Below are positions 22,720 to 31,229 of a stretch of 43,758 nt of DNA, piece by piece (position 1 is the first letter of the stretch; each line of letters begins with the position of its first letter). The notes beneath the pieces were generated by a model. It was not told the DNA's origin. It ran no database searches and was given only the letters and a program-made list of their open reading frames with translations. Made by a program: the position numbers and the translations under genes. The stretch is taken from assembly GCA_013425335.1 (NCBI GenBank), contig JACCLG010000035.1, forward strand, positions 1 through 43,758, given 5' to 3'. This DNA comes from Microcaldota archaeon (GTDB taxonomy: Archaea; Micrarchaeota; Micrarchaeia; Burarchaeales; Fermentimicrarchaeaceae).

Positions 22720-24060
22720 ATGGTGAACATCTTATTTGGCACTTCGGGCATACGGGGAGTGGTGAATGAGGGTATCACGCCTGAGCTAGCTCTGATTCTT
22801 GGGAGAGTCATCGTGAAAAAGAGAGGTGCCAGGATAGCCATAGGGAGGGATACGAGGCTGTCCGGTCCGATTCTTGAGGAAGCGCTCGTTGCAGGAATCA
22901 ACTCCTCTGGAGGATGCGCCATCAAGCTGGGTGTTGTTTCAACCCCAACGGTTGCAATAGCGACCAGGGAGAGGGCGGAAAGGGGGGTCATGATTACTGC
23001 GTCGCACAACCCTCCGCAGTACAACGGCTTCAAGCTTTACAACAGATTCGGCGAGGAGATGAGCAGGGATGAGGAGAAGGCGGTGGAAAGTGCCCTGGCA
23101 ACAAATAAGTTCGGTCCGTTTGAGCCAGACGGAACCTGCGGGTCATACAACGTGGAGGATGCGGTTGAGAGGCATATGGAGATTGCCCTGGGGCTCACCG
23201 ACTTGAAGGCAATTGGGAGAAGGAAGCCCACTGTGGTTGTTGACTGCGGAAACGGAGCTGCATGCTCAATAGCGCCGTTCCTGCTCAAAAAGGCTGGATG
23301 CAGGGTCATCTCGGTGAATGCAGAGCCCAGCGGGGTTTTCTCAAGGGTTCTTGAGCCAAACAGAGAGAGTCTGGAGGATGCGTGCTCTCTGGTGAGAAGC
23401 TCCGGAGCCGATATGGGAGTGGGTTATGACGGGGATGGCGACAGGGCGGTTGTCATAGACGAGAGCGGAGAAGTGCTGGGGCTTGATGAGCAGCTCTCCC
23501 TTCTCTCAAGTCATATTGCCAGGAACGGCGGAACAGTGGTGTCAACAGTTGAGGCATCGCTTGCTGTGAGGGAGGCCGTTGAGAAAAATGGGGGAAAGCT
23601 TATAACAACAGAAGTGGGCAGCAGGAATGTTGCTGAGGCAATAAGGGCAAACGGCGCAGTTTTTGGCGGAGAGCCGTGCGGCGAGTACATATTCCCTGAG
23701 GAAGTCCTGTCACCAGACGGAATGCTGGCTACTCTGAAGTTTGTGGAGCTGCTATGCAAAGAAGGCAGGCTGGGAAAACTGAGGAAAAATGTGAAAAAAT
23801 ATCCAATAAAGAGGGCGAAGTTCAGCTGCTCTGACAGGAAAGCTGCAATGGAGAGGATAAAGGGGATTGTCACAAGGGAATTCCGGGGAGAGGTTAATGA
23901 AAGCGATGGGGTGAGGGTGGACTTCAGCGGGGGATGGCTGCTTGTCAGGGCATCCGGCACAGAGCCAATAATAAGGATAACCTGCGAGCACAGGAACAAA
24001 AACGAGCTTGAGAAGGTTTTCAGCAAGGCTGAGAGAATTGTGAAGGAGGGGGTGCAATGA
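22720..24060 (+). CDS. glmM: Phosphoglucosamine/phosphohexose mutase
   Basis: A 446-residue alpha-D-phosphohexomutase. FGTSGIRG at the N-terminus, the active-serine loop TASHNPPQYNGFK, the metal loop DGDGDR, the sugar-binding GEPCGEYIFP and the phosphate-binding RASGTEPIIRI near the C-terminus are all present. Archaeal members convert glucosamine or mannose/glucose 6- to 1-phosphates. Overlap with a GlmU-like gene (ATGA at 24057) favours GlmM, but mannose or glucose substrates cannot be ruled out. A TATA-like TTTTTAATATT lies about 15 bases upstream. Confidence 0.93.
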   Translation: MVNILFGTSGIRGVVNEGITPELALILGRVIVKKRGARIAIGRDTRLSGPILEEALVAGINSSGGCAIKLGVVSTPTVAIATRERAERGVMITASHNPPQYNGFKLYNRFGEEMSRDEEKAVESALATNKFGPFEPDGTCGSYNVEDAVERHMEIALGLTDLKAIGRRKPTVVVDCGNGAACSIAPFLLKKAGCRVISVNAEPSGVFSRVLEPNRESLEDACSLVRSSGADMGVGYDGDGDRAVVIDESGEVLGLDEQLSLLSSHIARNGGTVVSTVEASLAVREAVEKNGGKLITTEVGSRNVAEAIRANGAVFGGEPCGEYIFPEEVLSPDGMLATLKFVELLCKEGRLGKLRKNVKKYPIKRAKFSCSDRKAAMERIKGIVTREFRGEVNESDGVRVDFSGGWLLVRASGTEPIIRITCEHRNKNELEKVFSKAERIVKEGVQ

Positions 24061-25301
24061 AGGGAGTTGTCATAGCCGCTGGCGAGGGCAAGAGGCTGAA
24101 GCCTCTTACGCACACGAGACCAAAATGCATGATACCTGTTGCCGGCAAGCCGATTCTTGGTCATGTGCTGGAAAGCTTGAAGGGAGCGGGGATAAGGGAT
24201 GCTGTTGTTGTTGTGAATTACCTGAAGGACAAAATAATTGATGAGTTCGGCGATGGAAGAAAAGTTGGGATGAGGATTAGGTATGCCGTGCAGAAGGAGA
24301 CAAGAGGAACCGCGGATGCGTTCCTTGCTGCAGAGGGTCTTGTTGATGGCACTTTTGTCGGAATTGCAGGAGATGTTGTTACAGAGAGCAGCGCAATAAG
24401 GAAGCTTATATCATCTCATGACTCGGAGATGACAGTTGGCTTGAAAAGAGTGGAGGATGTGAGCAACTACGGGGCTGCAGAAGTTGCAGGAGGGAAAATC
24501 AGAAAATTCGAGGAGAAGCCAAAAAGCCGCAGGAGCGGTCTTGCGAACTGCAGCATGTACGTGATTGAGAGCAGCGCGTTCACAAAGCTCAAATCCCTGA
24601 AGATGTCAAAGAGGGGCGAGTATGAGATTACCGACCTTATAAAGGCGCTTGCAAAAAAGGGCGAGGTGAGGGGAGTTGAACTCAAGGAGTTCTGGCAGGA
24701 TTTGGGGATGCCATGGCAGCTCTTTGACGCAAATGAGTTCCTGCTCAACAAAATGCCTGAGAAGAGGGAGGGGAAGCTTGAGGACTGCAAGGTGAAGGGC
24801 AAGGTCGTCATAGAGAAGGGAGCTCATGCCTTCAACAGCTTCATTGAGGGGCCTGTTTTCATAGGCAGGAACAGCGAGGTTGGACCTTACTCCTTCATAA
24901 GGAGCAATACGAGCATTGGGGAGAACTGCGGGATAGGGGATTCCACAACTGTGAAGAACAGTATAATAATGAACCACGTAAATGCCAAGCATCTCAGCTA
25001 CATAGGCGACAGCATTGTTGGAGAGAACTGCAATTTCGGGGCTGGGACACAGATAGCGAACTGGAGGTTTGATGCGGGCACCATAAAAATGGAGGTTATG
25101 GAAAAAAGTGTTGACACGAAAAGAAACAAGCTTGGAGTTATAATCGGGGACAATACGAAAACTGGGGTGCTTTCATCTGTCATGCCTGGCAGGACTATAG
25201 GCGACAGCTGCTGGATTGGCGCAAATGTGCAGGTTGACAGGGACATACCGCGTTCGACAAGAGTCTTCCTCAAGCAGCATCTTGTTATAGAGGGCAGATA
25301 G
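24057..25301 (+). CDS. Bifunctional sugar-1-phosphate nucleotidylyltransferase / acetyltransferase
   Basis: A 414-residue protein. The N-terminal nucleotidyltransferase has GVVIAAGEGKRLKPLT, RPKCMIPVAGKP, ETRGTADAFL and IAGDVV. From about residue 250 comes a left-handed beta-helix with hexapeptide repeats (VFIGRNSEVGPYSFIRSNTSIGENCGIGD ... VKNSIIMNHVNAKHLSYIGDSIVGENCNFGAGT). This is the archaeal GlmU-like layout that makes UDP-N-acetylglucosamine from glucosamine 1-phosphate. It overlaps glmM by four bases, so the pair likely supplies precursors for glycans. Confidence 0.92.
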   Translation: MKGVVIAAGEGKRLKPLTHTRPKCMIPVAGKPILGHVLESLKGAGIRDAVVVVNYLKDKIIDEFGDGRKVGMRIRYAVQKETRGTADAFLAAEGLVDGTFVGIAGDVVTESSAIRKLISSHDSEMTVGLKRVEDVSNYGAAEVAGGKIRKFEEKPKSRRSGLANCSMYVIESSAFTKLKSLKMSKRGEYEITDLIKALAKKGEVRGVELKEFWQDLGMPWQLFDANEFLLNKMPEKREGKLEDCKVKGKVVIEKGAHAFNSFIEGPVFIGRNSEVGPYSFIRSNTSIGENCGIGDSTTVKNSIIMNHVNAKHLSYIGDSIVGENCNFGAGTQIANWRFDAGTIKMEVMEKSVDTKRNKLGVIIGDNTKTGVLSSVMPGRTIGDSCWIGANVQVDRDIPRSTRVFLKQHLVIEGR

Positions 25302-25321
25302 CCGGTGATTAGCTGAATTGG

Positions 25322-26140
25322 TTGATAGTCGGCATTGACCCAGGCACCACCATAGGGTATGCCATATTTGATTTGGACATGAACCCTCTATTGATTGGAA
25401 GCAAGAGGGAGATGAGCAAGGAGGAGCTTGCGGATATGATAAGGAAGAAGGGGAAGCCCTCCCTCCTTGCATGCGACGTCAATCCTGCACCTGATCTTCT
25501 TCTCAAGCTTGCATCCTACTTCAACACAAGAATTTTCATCCCGGAAAAGGACATGGGCGACAGGGAGAAGAGCAAGCTCGTGAAAGGCATGGAGTTCTCC
25601 AATGAGCACGAAATGGATGCCGCAGCTGCTGCGATGAAAGCTTTCAGGTTCTATGAGAACAAGCTGAGGCAGATAGACCGCGTCCTGAAAGAGAAGGGTA
25701 TCTCTGGGAAGGCTGGCGAGATAAAGCACCTTGTGCTGAACAACACATCGCTGAGCAACGCCCTGCTCAGAGTGGATATAGAGCGGGAGATTGAAATGCC
25801 CAAGATAAGGAGCAGGGAGGAAACAAGGATTGACCTGGAGGGCAAGAACAGGCAGATAAAGGAGATACTTGACTCCAGCATTGAGCTGAGGAAAGCGGTG
25901 GAGAGGCTGGAGAGCGAGAACGCCAGCCTCATGGCAAAAATAAGGTTTATGGAAAAAGGCGTTTTTGAGAGGCTTGCCGGGGACAGGGAGATGAGGAAGA
26001 AGGAAATAGAAATCATGAGGCTCAGGCAGGCAACGCGCAGCACAAGAAGCATGAATTTAAAAGAGCCGGCTGCAAAAGAATCAGAGGTGAATCTGGAGGG
26101 GATAATCGGGGATTACAGAAAGAAGCATAAACATTTATAA
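25322..26140 (+). CDS. DUF460-type RNase H-fold protein, short form
   Basis: A 272-residue protein starting at [18 protein letters not shown] opens an RNase H/RuvC-like fold, and [18 protein letters not shown] ends it near residue 115. The rest is a long charged coiled coil with a basic tail. This matches the archaeal DUF460 family, whose members are usually much longer; here the protein is under half of that, with no second domain. Its role is unknown (nucleic acid processing is suggested by the fold only). It follows the GlmU-like gene closely. Confidence 0.8.
   Translation: MIVGIDPGTTIGYAIFDLDMNPLLIGSKREMSKEELADMIRKKGKPSLLACDVNPAPDLLLKLASYFNTRIFIPEKDMGDREKSKLVKGMEFSNEHEMDAAAAAMKAFRFYENKLRQIDRVLKEKGISGKAGEIKHLVLNNTSLSNALLRVDIEREIEMPKIRSREETRIDLEGKNRQIKEILDSSIELRKAVERLESENASLMAKIRFMEKGVFERLAGDREMRKKEIEIMRLRQATRSTRSMNLKEPAAKESEVNLEGIIGDYRKKHKHL
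26131..26140 (+). promoter_or_regulatory. TATA box of Alba promoter
   Basis: CATTTATAAC overlaps the end of the DUF460 gene. Start of transcription would fall near 26160, leaving a leader of about 40 bases with GGAGG at 26186-26190. Confidence 0.5.
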
Positions 26141-26198
26141 CTGGCTAGAGAAATACTATTCAAGCATAATCCAACAAACAACAACGGAGGTGCATAAA

Positions 26199-26492
26199 AT
26201 GGCAGAGGAAGCAGCAATACGAAAGGATGAGAATGTGGTCTACATCGGCAAGAAGAGCGTTATGGCCTACGTTCTCGCTGTGATAACCCAGTTCAACAAT
26301 GGTGCGACTGAGGTTGCGATAAAGGCTAGGGGAAAAGTGATTTCTAGAGCGGTGGACGTTGCGGAGATAGTGAGGAACAGATTCATGCCAGACGCAAAGA
26401 TAAAGAGCATAGACATAAAGACCGAGGAGCTCACATCAGAGGACGGAAGCATGGCAAAAGTGTCGGCAATGGAAATAACCCTGATGAAGTAA
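26199..26492 (+). CDS. albA: DNA/RNA-binding protein Alba
   Basis: A 97-residue archaeal chromatin and RNA-binding protein. [50 protein letters not shown] is the Alba core, with the conserved Lys pair (GKKS). The ATG at 26199 is 8 bases after GGAGG; a GTG nine bases upstream overlaps the ribosome-binding site and is rejected. T-rich sequence after the stop should end the transcript. Confidence 0.96.
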   Translation: MAEEAAIRKDENVVYIGKKSVMAYVLAVITQFNNGATEVAIKARGKVISRAVDVAEIVRNRFMPDAKIKSIDIKTEELTSEDGSMAKVSAMEITLMK

Positions 26493-26520
26493 TCTTTTAG
26501 TTTTTTATCATTTCTTTTTC
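26493..26520 (+). terminator. T-rich terminator after Alba
   Basis: Runs of T (CTTTTAG, TTTTTTATC, TTTCTTTTTC) directly after the stop codon, with no hairpin. This is the usual archaeal oligo-U terminator. Confidence 0.55.
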
Positions 26521-26537
26521 GGCAATGGAGTGGTTAG

Positions 26538-27035
26538 ATGAACGTGCAGATTTGCGAGCTATGCATGAAAAGCAATGTGCTCTGCTCGGGGTGCGATGAT
26601 AAGTTGAAGAAGGGAAAAATCTCCGAGATGGATGTGAAAATAAGCAGGCTGCTGTACAAGCTGAAAGACAAATACAATTTGCAGAATGCTGGTTTCACAA
26701 AGGCTATTGATTTAGGAAGGGTGGTGCTCGTACTGACAAACAAGGATGTCGGCTTACTAATTGGCAGGGAGGGGAAGGTTGTTGCTGAGATATCTCAGGC
26801 TGTTGGGAAGAAGGTGAGGATAGCTGAGATGAGCGGGGATATAAAGAAGACTATAGCAGATATCGTTGCCCCTGCGAAAATACTTGGCATAAACAAGATT
26901 TACAGGAAGGAGGGGAATCTTTACAAGGTGAGGTTCTCAAGAAGGGAGATAAAGCAGCTTCCTGTTGACATCAATACATTGGAGAAAGCTCTCAAATCTC
27001 TTCTCGGGTCTGAAGTTATGATAGTCTTTGAGTAG
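26538..27035 (+). CDS. NusA-like KH-domain protein with zinc ribbon
   Basis: A 165-residue protein. The N-terminus has CELC and CSGC (residues 6-9 and 16-19), a small zinc-binding knot. A KH-type region follows (GRVVLVLTNKDVGLLIGREGKVVAEISQAVGKKVRIAEM), with the GxxG loop as IGREGK. This is the archaeal NusA-like KH family, thought to act in transcription or RNA binding. It is followed 8 bases later by the adenosine-specific kinase gene. Confidence 0.85.
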   Translation: MNVQICELCMKSNVLCSGCDDKLKKGKISEMDVKISRLLYKLKDKYNLQNAGFTKAIDLGRVVLVLTNKDVGLLIGREGKVVAEISQAVGKKVRIAEMSGDIKKTIADIVAPAKILGINKIYRKEGNLYKVRFSRREIKQLPVDINTLEKALKSLLGSEVMIVFE

Positions 27036-27043
27036 GTGGTGGG

Positions 27044-27532
27044 ATGGTAGAGATAAAGAGCATAAGAATGAAAATTCCTGAAGGTTGCAATATAATCTTA
27101 GGCCAAACTCATTTTTTAAAAACCGTAGAAGATTTATTCGAGGTGATGGTAACTGCTGTTCCGGAAATAAAATTTGGTCTGGCCTTTTGTGAATCCTCTG
27201 GAGAATGTTTAGTTAGGAGCGAGGGGACAGATAAAGAGTTGCAGAAAGTAGCTGAGAAAAATGCTTTAGAGCTGAGCACAGGGCATGCATTTCTAATAAT
27301 TCTAGGAAATGGTTTCTATCCAATAAATGTTTTAAATGCGATAAAAAGTGTTCCAGAGGTTTGTAATATATTCGCAGCGACAGCGAACCCAGTGGAGGTT
27401 GTTGTTGCAGAAACTGAGCAGGGCAGGGGCATCCTGGGAGTGATAGACGGGCTGAAGAGCAAGGGAGTTGAAACCCCAGAAGATGTGAAGAAGAGGAAGG
27501 AATTCCTGAGGAAGCTAGGATATAAGCTCTAG
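27044..27532 (+). CDS. Adenosine-specific kinase (DUF355)
   Basis: A 162-residue protein of the archaeal adenosine-specific kinase family. IPEGCNIILGQTHFLKTVEDLFE, KFGLAFCESSGECLVRSEGT, GHAFLIIL, NIFAATANPVEVVVAETEQGRGILGVIDG and VKKRKEFLRKLGYKL are recognised. The first ~300 bases use AT-rich codons, while the last ~130 bases look like neighbouring genes. It converges on nreA with 12 bases between the stops. Confidence 0.9.
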   Translation: MVEIKSIRMKIPEGCNIILGQTHFLKTVEDLFEVMVTAVPEIKFGLAFCESSGECLVRSEGTDKELQKVAEKNALELSTGHAFLIILGNGFYPINVLNAIKSVPEVCNIFAATANPVEVVVAETEQGRGILGVIDGLKSKGVETPEDVKKRKEFLRKLGYKL

Positions 27533-27544
27533 TGTTTTCTGAAT

Positions 27545-28867
27545 TCAGAGATAATCCTTGATTCTTTTCTGGAAAATCAAATCCTGCAGCAGCTTGCTGC
27601 TTCTTATCCACGTATTTATGCTTATGTCAAATTTGGAAAATATGTAGGCAAACGACTCCTTCAGGCTTGCGAAGTTCATGTGCGGGTTCTTCATTGCATT
27701 CCTCACAGCCTCCCTGACATTCCAGACCCCGACAGGCATGATGTAGCCTGGGTGTGCCTCTCTCATTACTATTGCGGCAGCCTGCCTTCTTTCCCTGCTC
27801 AACTGCTCAGAAACTGCAAGCCTCGCGGAGAAGTAGCACCCGCCTATGTCCGGATATTCGGTCCTGCCCTCGTATCCCTCGGCATCAGAGAATATTGCAA
27901 TCTCCCTCCCATCCGGGTTCCATATTGTCTTGGGGTACCATGCCTCAATAAGCTCATAGCTCCAGGCAGAGGGAATCATGAGGATTATCCACCTGTTGTC
28001 CAATGCTGTATGTTCATAGACCCTGAACTCGTTAATCAACGGGAATGTTTTCACATCCTCCAGAAGGTTCTTCGAGAGCATGCTGTCCACAGCTGTGATT
28101 GACCATCTTGTAGGAACGAACTTTCTGTTCTTCTCAATTCCGAACAAGCCCGCAGAGAAAGCCTTCTGTATCCTTGAGACGAGCACATTATTTTCATATA
28201 AACTTATTACCGCCTCGGAAGCCCTCAGATCTGTGTCGCTGAAAGCCTTGTCAATTTTGTGGTCTGTTGTGGAGTATGTTATATCAATGTTTTTTAATGG
28301 CGCGGAAGGGCCGAAGGGCTGCACCTCATCATCAAGAGAAATTCTTCCTACAGGTTTTTTCCTGAATTCTGCATCCACTTCCGTGGGCGCTTTTGACAAT
28401 GCGAGCTCCCGGGTCCGCTCTACAATCTTCCCCCCATCAACATCTTTCACGTTCACCCTGTATTTTCCCCTCACAAGTTGGAAGCGGAAGTCTACAATTT
28501 CCTCTATGGTTTTTCCACTCCACATCTCAGGAGTCCCAAGCATTGAAGTATCACCTATTATGGGAGGTATGAGCGGTCCGATGTTCACGTAGGGGTAGCC
28601 CATTCTGCCTATGAATAAGTCTGGAGGCGAAGAGCCTTCAAGAGTAAGTCTGTCAATAAGAGGCCTTGTCCTGTTCTGCGCATAGAATTTTACAAGAATT
28701 GGGCAGCTGTCCTTGCCGCACAGGAATTTTGAGCCCTTGCATATGGCGCATCTTGTATCGTATTTGAATTCCTTGCTGGCGCCGAATGACAGGACTCCCT
28801 TCTTTTCAAGTTCCTTCTGCGGATTCTGCTCATCAAAAAGTTGCGATATCCATAAATTATTTGGCAT
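27545..28867 (-). CDS. nreA: DNA repair protein NreA
   Basis: A 440-residue archaeal Nre protein (formerly DUF650/DUF651). The N-terminal Cys cluster CAICKGSKFLCGKDSC (about residues 40-55), PPDLFIGRMGYPYVNIGPLIPP and LSKAPTEVDAEFRKKP are family landmarks. Characterised haloarchaeal NreA functions in DNA damage repair and carries a C-terminal PCNA-binding motif. Here the C-terminus (LLQDLIFQKRIKDYL) has no clear QxxLxxFF. The gene is divergent from a radical SAM gene across a 62-base spacer with short repeats. Confidence 0.88.
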   Translation of the reverse strand: MPNNLWISQLFDEQNPQKELEKKGVLSFGASKEFKYDTRCAICKGSKFLCGKDSCPILVKFYAQNRTRPLIDRLTLEGSSPPDLFIGRMGYPYVNIGPLIPPIIGDTSMLGTPEMWSGKTIEEIVDFRFQLVRGKYRVNVKDVDGGKIVERTRELALSKAPTEVDAEFRKKPVGRISLDDEVQPFGPSAPLKNIDITYSTTDHKIDKAFSDTDLRASEAVISLYENNVLVSRIQKAFSAGLFGIEKNRKFVPTRWSITAVDSMLSKNLLEDVKTFPLINEFRVYEHTALDNRWIILMIPSAWSYELIEAWYPKTIWNPDGREIAIFSDAEGYEGRTEYPDIGGCYFSARLAVSEQLSRERRQAAAIVMREAHPGYIMPVGVWNVREAVRNAMKNPHMNFASLKESFAYIFSKFDISINTWIRSSKLLQDLIFQKRIKDYL

Positions 28868-28879
28868 TGCTAAAATTAT

Positions 28880-28920
28880 GGAGGGGAAAGTATACTAATC
28901 TTACGGAGGGGTAACTTTCC
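28880..28920. promoter_or_regulatory. Repeats in nreA / radical SAM divergent promoter
   Basis: GGAGGGG occurs at 28880-28886 and 28905-28911, 25 bases apart. GGAAAGT (28885-28891) and ACTTTCC (28914-28920) form an inverted pair across the 62-base spacer. They could be regulator sites. The second GGAGGGG might be a leftover ribosome-binding site, but GGTGA at 28920-28924 already serves the rightward ATG. Confidence 0.3.
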
Positions 28921-28929
28921 GGTGAACAT

Positions 28930-29733
28930 ATGGCAGTAAACGAGGTAAGATGCAAGTCTCTACTCAACCCTAGCAAGCTTGCTGTCTACTGCATAAACCC
29001 ATATGTGGGATGCCAGCATGGCTGCACATACTGTTATGCAAATCCGATAACAAGGAGGTTCAGCAGGCATTCCGAGCCATGGGGAGAGTTCGTTGATGTG
29101 AAAGTCAACGCTCCTGAAATTTTAAGGAAGGAGATTGCCTCAAGGAAGAAAGGTCAGGTTTTCGTATCATCCTTGACGGATGCCTACCAGCCTCTTGAGA
29201 AGAAATATGGGCTTACGAGAAAACTACTGGGAATACTGCTTGAAAAACAATTCCCTGTATGCATCCAGACCAAATCCTCGCTTGTCACAAGGGATATTGA
29301 CCTGCTGAAAAAATTCGATGAAAAGGAGGTTGGGTTCACGATAACGACTCTTGATGAGTCTGTCAGGAAAAACTTTGAGCCTTTTTCCTCTTCTATAAAA
29401 GAGAGGCTGGATGCTCTCAAGCTGCTGCAGGAAAACGGGATAAATACATACATATTTGTCGGCCCTGTTCTGCCTTACTTGACTGATAAAAGCCTTGAGG
29501 AGCTTGTGAAAACTGCCTCTGATCTGAAGGTTGATTATATCTGGTTTGACAAGTTGAACCTCAAGCCTGGCGTGTGGGATAACATGGAAAGAATACTCCA
29601 AAAACATTACCCGCATCTTCTTCCTCTCTGGAAGGAGGTATTCTTCTCAAAAAGCGATTACTACGAAAGATTCAAGGAGAGGGCAGAGCAGCTCTGCAAG
29701 GATTATAACGTCAGATGCAGGTTCTGCTACTAA
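28930..29733 (+). CDS. SPL-family radical SAM protein
   Basis: A 267-residue radical SAM enzyme with the cluster motif C28-x3-C32-x2-C35 (CQHGCTYC), preceded by INPYVG. This matches the Rv2578c/spore-photoproduct-lyase-like group. An extra pair of Cys near the C-terminus (VRCRFCY) could support a second site. Substrate unknown. It shares a divergent promoter with nreA, which hints at a DNA-related role but does not prove it. Confidence 0.9.
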   Translation: MAVNEVRCKSLLNPSKLAVYCINPYVGCQHGCTYCYANPITRRFSRHSEPWGEFVDVKVNAPEILRKEIASRKKGQVFVSSLTDAYQPLEKKYGLTRKLLGILLEKQFPVCIQTKSSLVTRDIDLLKKFDEKEVGFTITTLDESVRKNFEPFSSSIKERLDALKLLQENGINTYIFVGPVLPYLTDKSLEELVKTASDLKVDYIWFDKLNLKPGVWDNMERILQKHYPHLLPLWKEVFFSKSDYYERFKERAEQLCKDYNVRCRFCY

Positions 29734-29884
29734 ATTTTATACGTTACCGTTTTCTCCTTACTGATTTGTTGAAGTTTAGTAAGTTAGACTTAGGATTACT
29801 TAGTCTGAGAAAAGATGCACCAGCTGGCGTATCACGAATGACAATTCAAGACAGTTAGAAAAGGTTAAAAGCATTGGCTATTTT
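29734..29884. other. AT-rich spacer with two short hairpins
   Basis: No gene is seen. CTTACT pairs with AGTAAG (about 29758-29785), and AGACT-AG pairs with CT-AGTCT just after it. The spacer lies between two convergent genes, so these may be terminators for one or both. Confidence 0.35.
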
Positions 29885-30445
29885 TTATTTTATATCAAAT
29901 ACAGCTACGTTTCCTCCAATACTAGGGTAATCAAAGCCAAAGAAGAGCTGCAATCTGCTTGCATTCTGGGGGACTTCAAAAATTATGTGTCCTCTAGCTT
30001 TAGTTTTTGGTTGCAGAGTTTCATTAACCCATGTGTTCTCTGTGAGGGGAGTAAAAAACTGACTAGCCTCATAGAGAGGTTCACGTGTAGGCTCTCCCTT
30101 GGAATTAACAAAAAAACCATAGCTGTCTGATAAACCTTCATCTGATATCCTAAATCTACGTTGCTGCTCGATAGTTATTATTTTATCATTTTGCAGATTT
30201 TCAATACCGATGTCAAGAATCACCAATTCATTACCCATCGCTGCATAAAAAGGTCCTCGACTAGTGTCTATTCTTGTAGCAGTTGATTTACCATAAACCG
30301 TTATGGCTATTTTTCCATCGCTTGCTGTCTCACCAATCTTAAATGTTTTGTTTTGTAACGTGGTATAGTGCCCTGAACTTCCCCATCCACCAATGCAACC
30401 AAGTAGGAATAAAGCTAGAATTAAAGCTGTCAAATATCTCTTCAT
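29885..30445 (-). CDS. DUF4352-type lipoprotein
   Basis: A 186-residue protein from the ATG at 30443-30445 (an earlier ATG at 30454 is possible). A signal peptide with the lipobox LFLLGC puts Cys at residue 17. The body has the DUF4352-like beta-sandwich order: KIGETASDGKIAITVYGK, GNELVILDIGIENLQNDKIITIEQQRRFRISDEG and TKARGHIIFEVPQNASRLQLFFGF. Such domains occur in secreted or surface lipoproteins of uncertain function. Codons are AT-rich compared with most of the window. Confidence 0.75.
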   Translation of the reverse strand: MKRYLTALILALFLLGCIGGWGSSGHYTTLQNKTFKIGETASDGKIAITVYGKSTATRIDTSRGPFYAAMGNELVILDIGIENLQNDKIITIEQQRRFRISDEGLSDSYGFFVNSKGEPTREPLYEASQFFTPLTENTWVNETLQPKTKARGHIIFEVPQNASRLQLFFGFDYPSIGGNVAVFDIK

Positions 30446-30629
30446 ATCCAACATCGTATAGTTTTACAACAGACAGATTTTTACTATTTTCGATCAAAGA
30501 GTTGCAAAAATTTCTTGAAAGACTTTAATCCATTCAAATCCTGCTTTATCATATTATTAGTATCCTTTTCCACGATATTTTATACCTAAGAGATATCTAT
30601 AAATAATAGCTTCCTAAAATATCCAATTA

Positions 30630-31016
30630 ATGGATAAAAAATCAAAACCGGTTCCAAAAGTAGAAGGAGCGCAAGAAAATAAGGGTCTTATGCAGAGCGT
30701 AATGGAAGGGGCTGGTGTTAAGTGGAGTATAGTTGCAGCTGCTTTAGGAGTTATAAGTATAATGGCAGTTAGAGCCCTTGACATTTTTTACAATATCTCA
30801 ATACCATTTTTTGTTTATTTAGCAGTAATTGTTGCACTTATCCTAATTTCAGGCATAGGATATTATAGAAAAAATACAAATCCTGTCTGGAGCTTTCTTC
30901 TTTTATTCGCTGCATCTTCGATGTTGACCCTTGAATGTACTCCAATAATTGCTATACTATTCCTAGCCATAATTTTTTACTGGACATATCGTAAACAAAA
31001 GGCGCGTAAGACATAA
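30630..31016 (+). CDS. Small membrane protein, unknown
   Basis: A 128-residue protein with a charged N-terminus and about three hydrophobic helices (roughly residues 33-50, 57-75 and 88-115), ending in a basic tail (YRKQKARKT). Codon use is strongly AT-rich, like the adjacent lipoprotein. No ribosome-binding site or family was recognised. It may be a recent arrival. Confidence 0.5.
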   Translation: MDKKSKPVPKVEGAQENKGLMQSVMEGAGVKWSIVAAALGVISIMAVRALDIFYNISIPFFVYLAVIVALILISGIGYYRKNTNPVWSFLLLFAASSMLTLECTPIIAILFLAIIFYWTYRKQKARKT

Positions 31017-31064
31017 TGTGACTTTTATATACAAAAACTTATTACTCATTCAAACCCCACCTTG

Positions 31065-31140
31065 TCGTACACCTCCTTCACAATTCTCGAGGATAATTTT
31101 AAATAATATCCAAGTTAGTAATATTTACGGGATTGAAATA
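31065..31140 (-). pseudogene. Possible gene remnant
   Basis: On the minus strand, about 22 codons after a stop (about 31127 down to TGA near 31050) read like the end of a soluble protein (SSRIVKEVYDKVGFE). It has higher GC than its surroundings, and no start or upstream part is visible. The rest of 31017-31229 is AT-rich and has no gene. Confidence 0.2.
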
Positions 31141-31157
31141 CAATCAGCCCAATGTTT

Positions 31158-31185
31158 GTTAACAATGTGTTAACTAACTTTTATA
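31158..31185 (+). promoter_or_regulatory. Paired GTTAAC sites before a TATA-like run
   Basis: GTTAAC occurs at 31158-31163 and 31169-31174, one helical turn apart, followed by TTTTATATTTA. No rightward gene follows nearby, so what it would control is unclear. Confidence 0.25.
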
Positions 31186-31229
31186 TTTAGTAATAAATGC
31201 AGGTCTAGTGTTAAGGCTCTCTACTATAG

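Noticed and set aside
22680-23033. Long leftward frame joined to Sec61-beta
   Set aside because: It is antisense to glmM; only the last 50 codons after the ATG at 22679 form a known protein.
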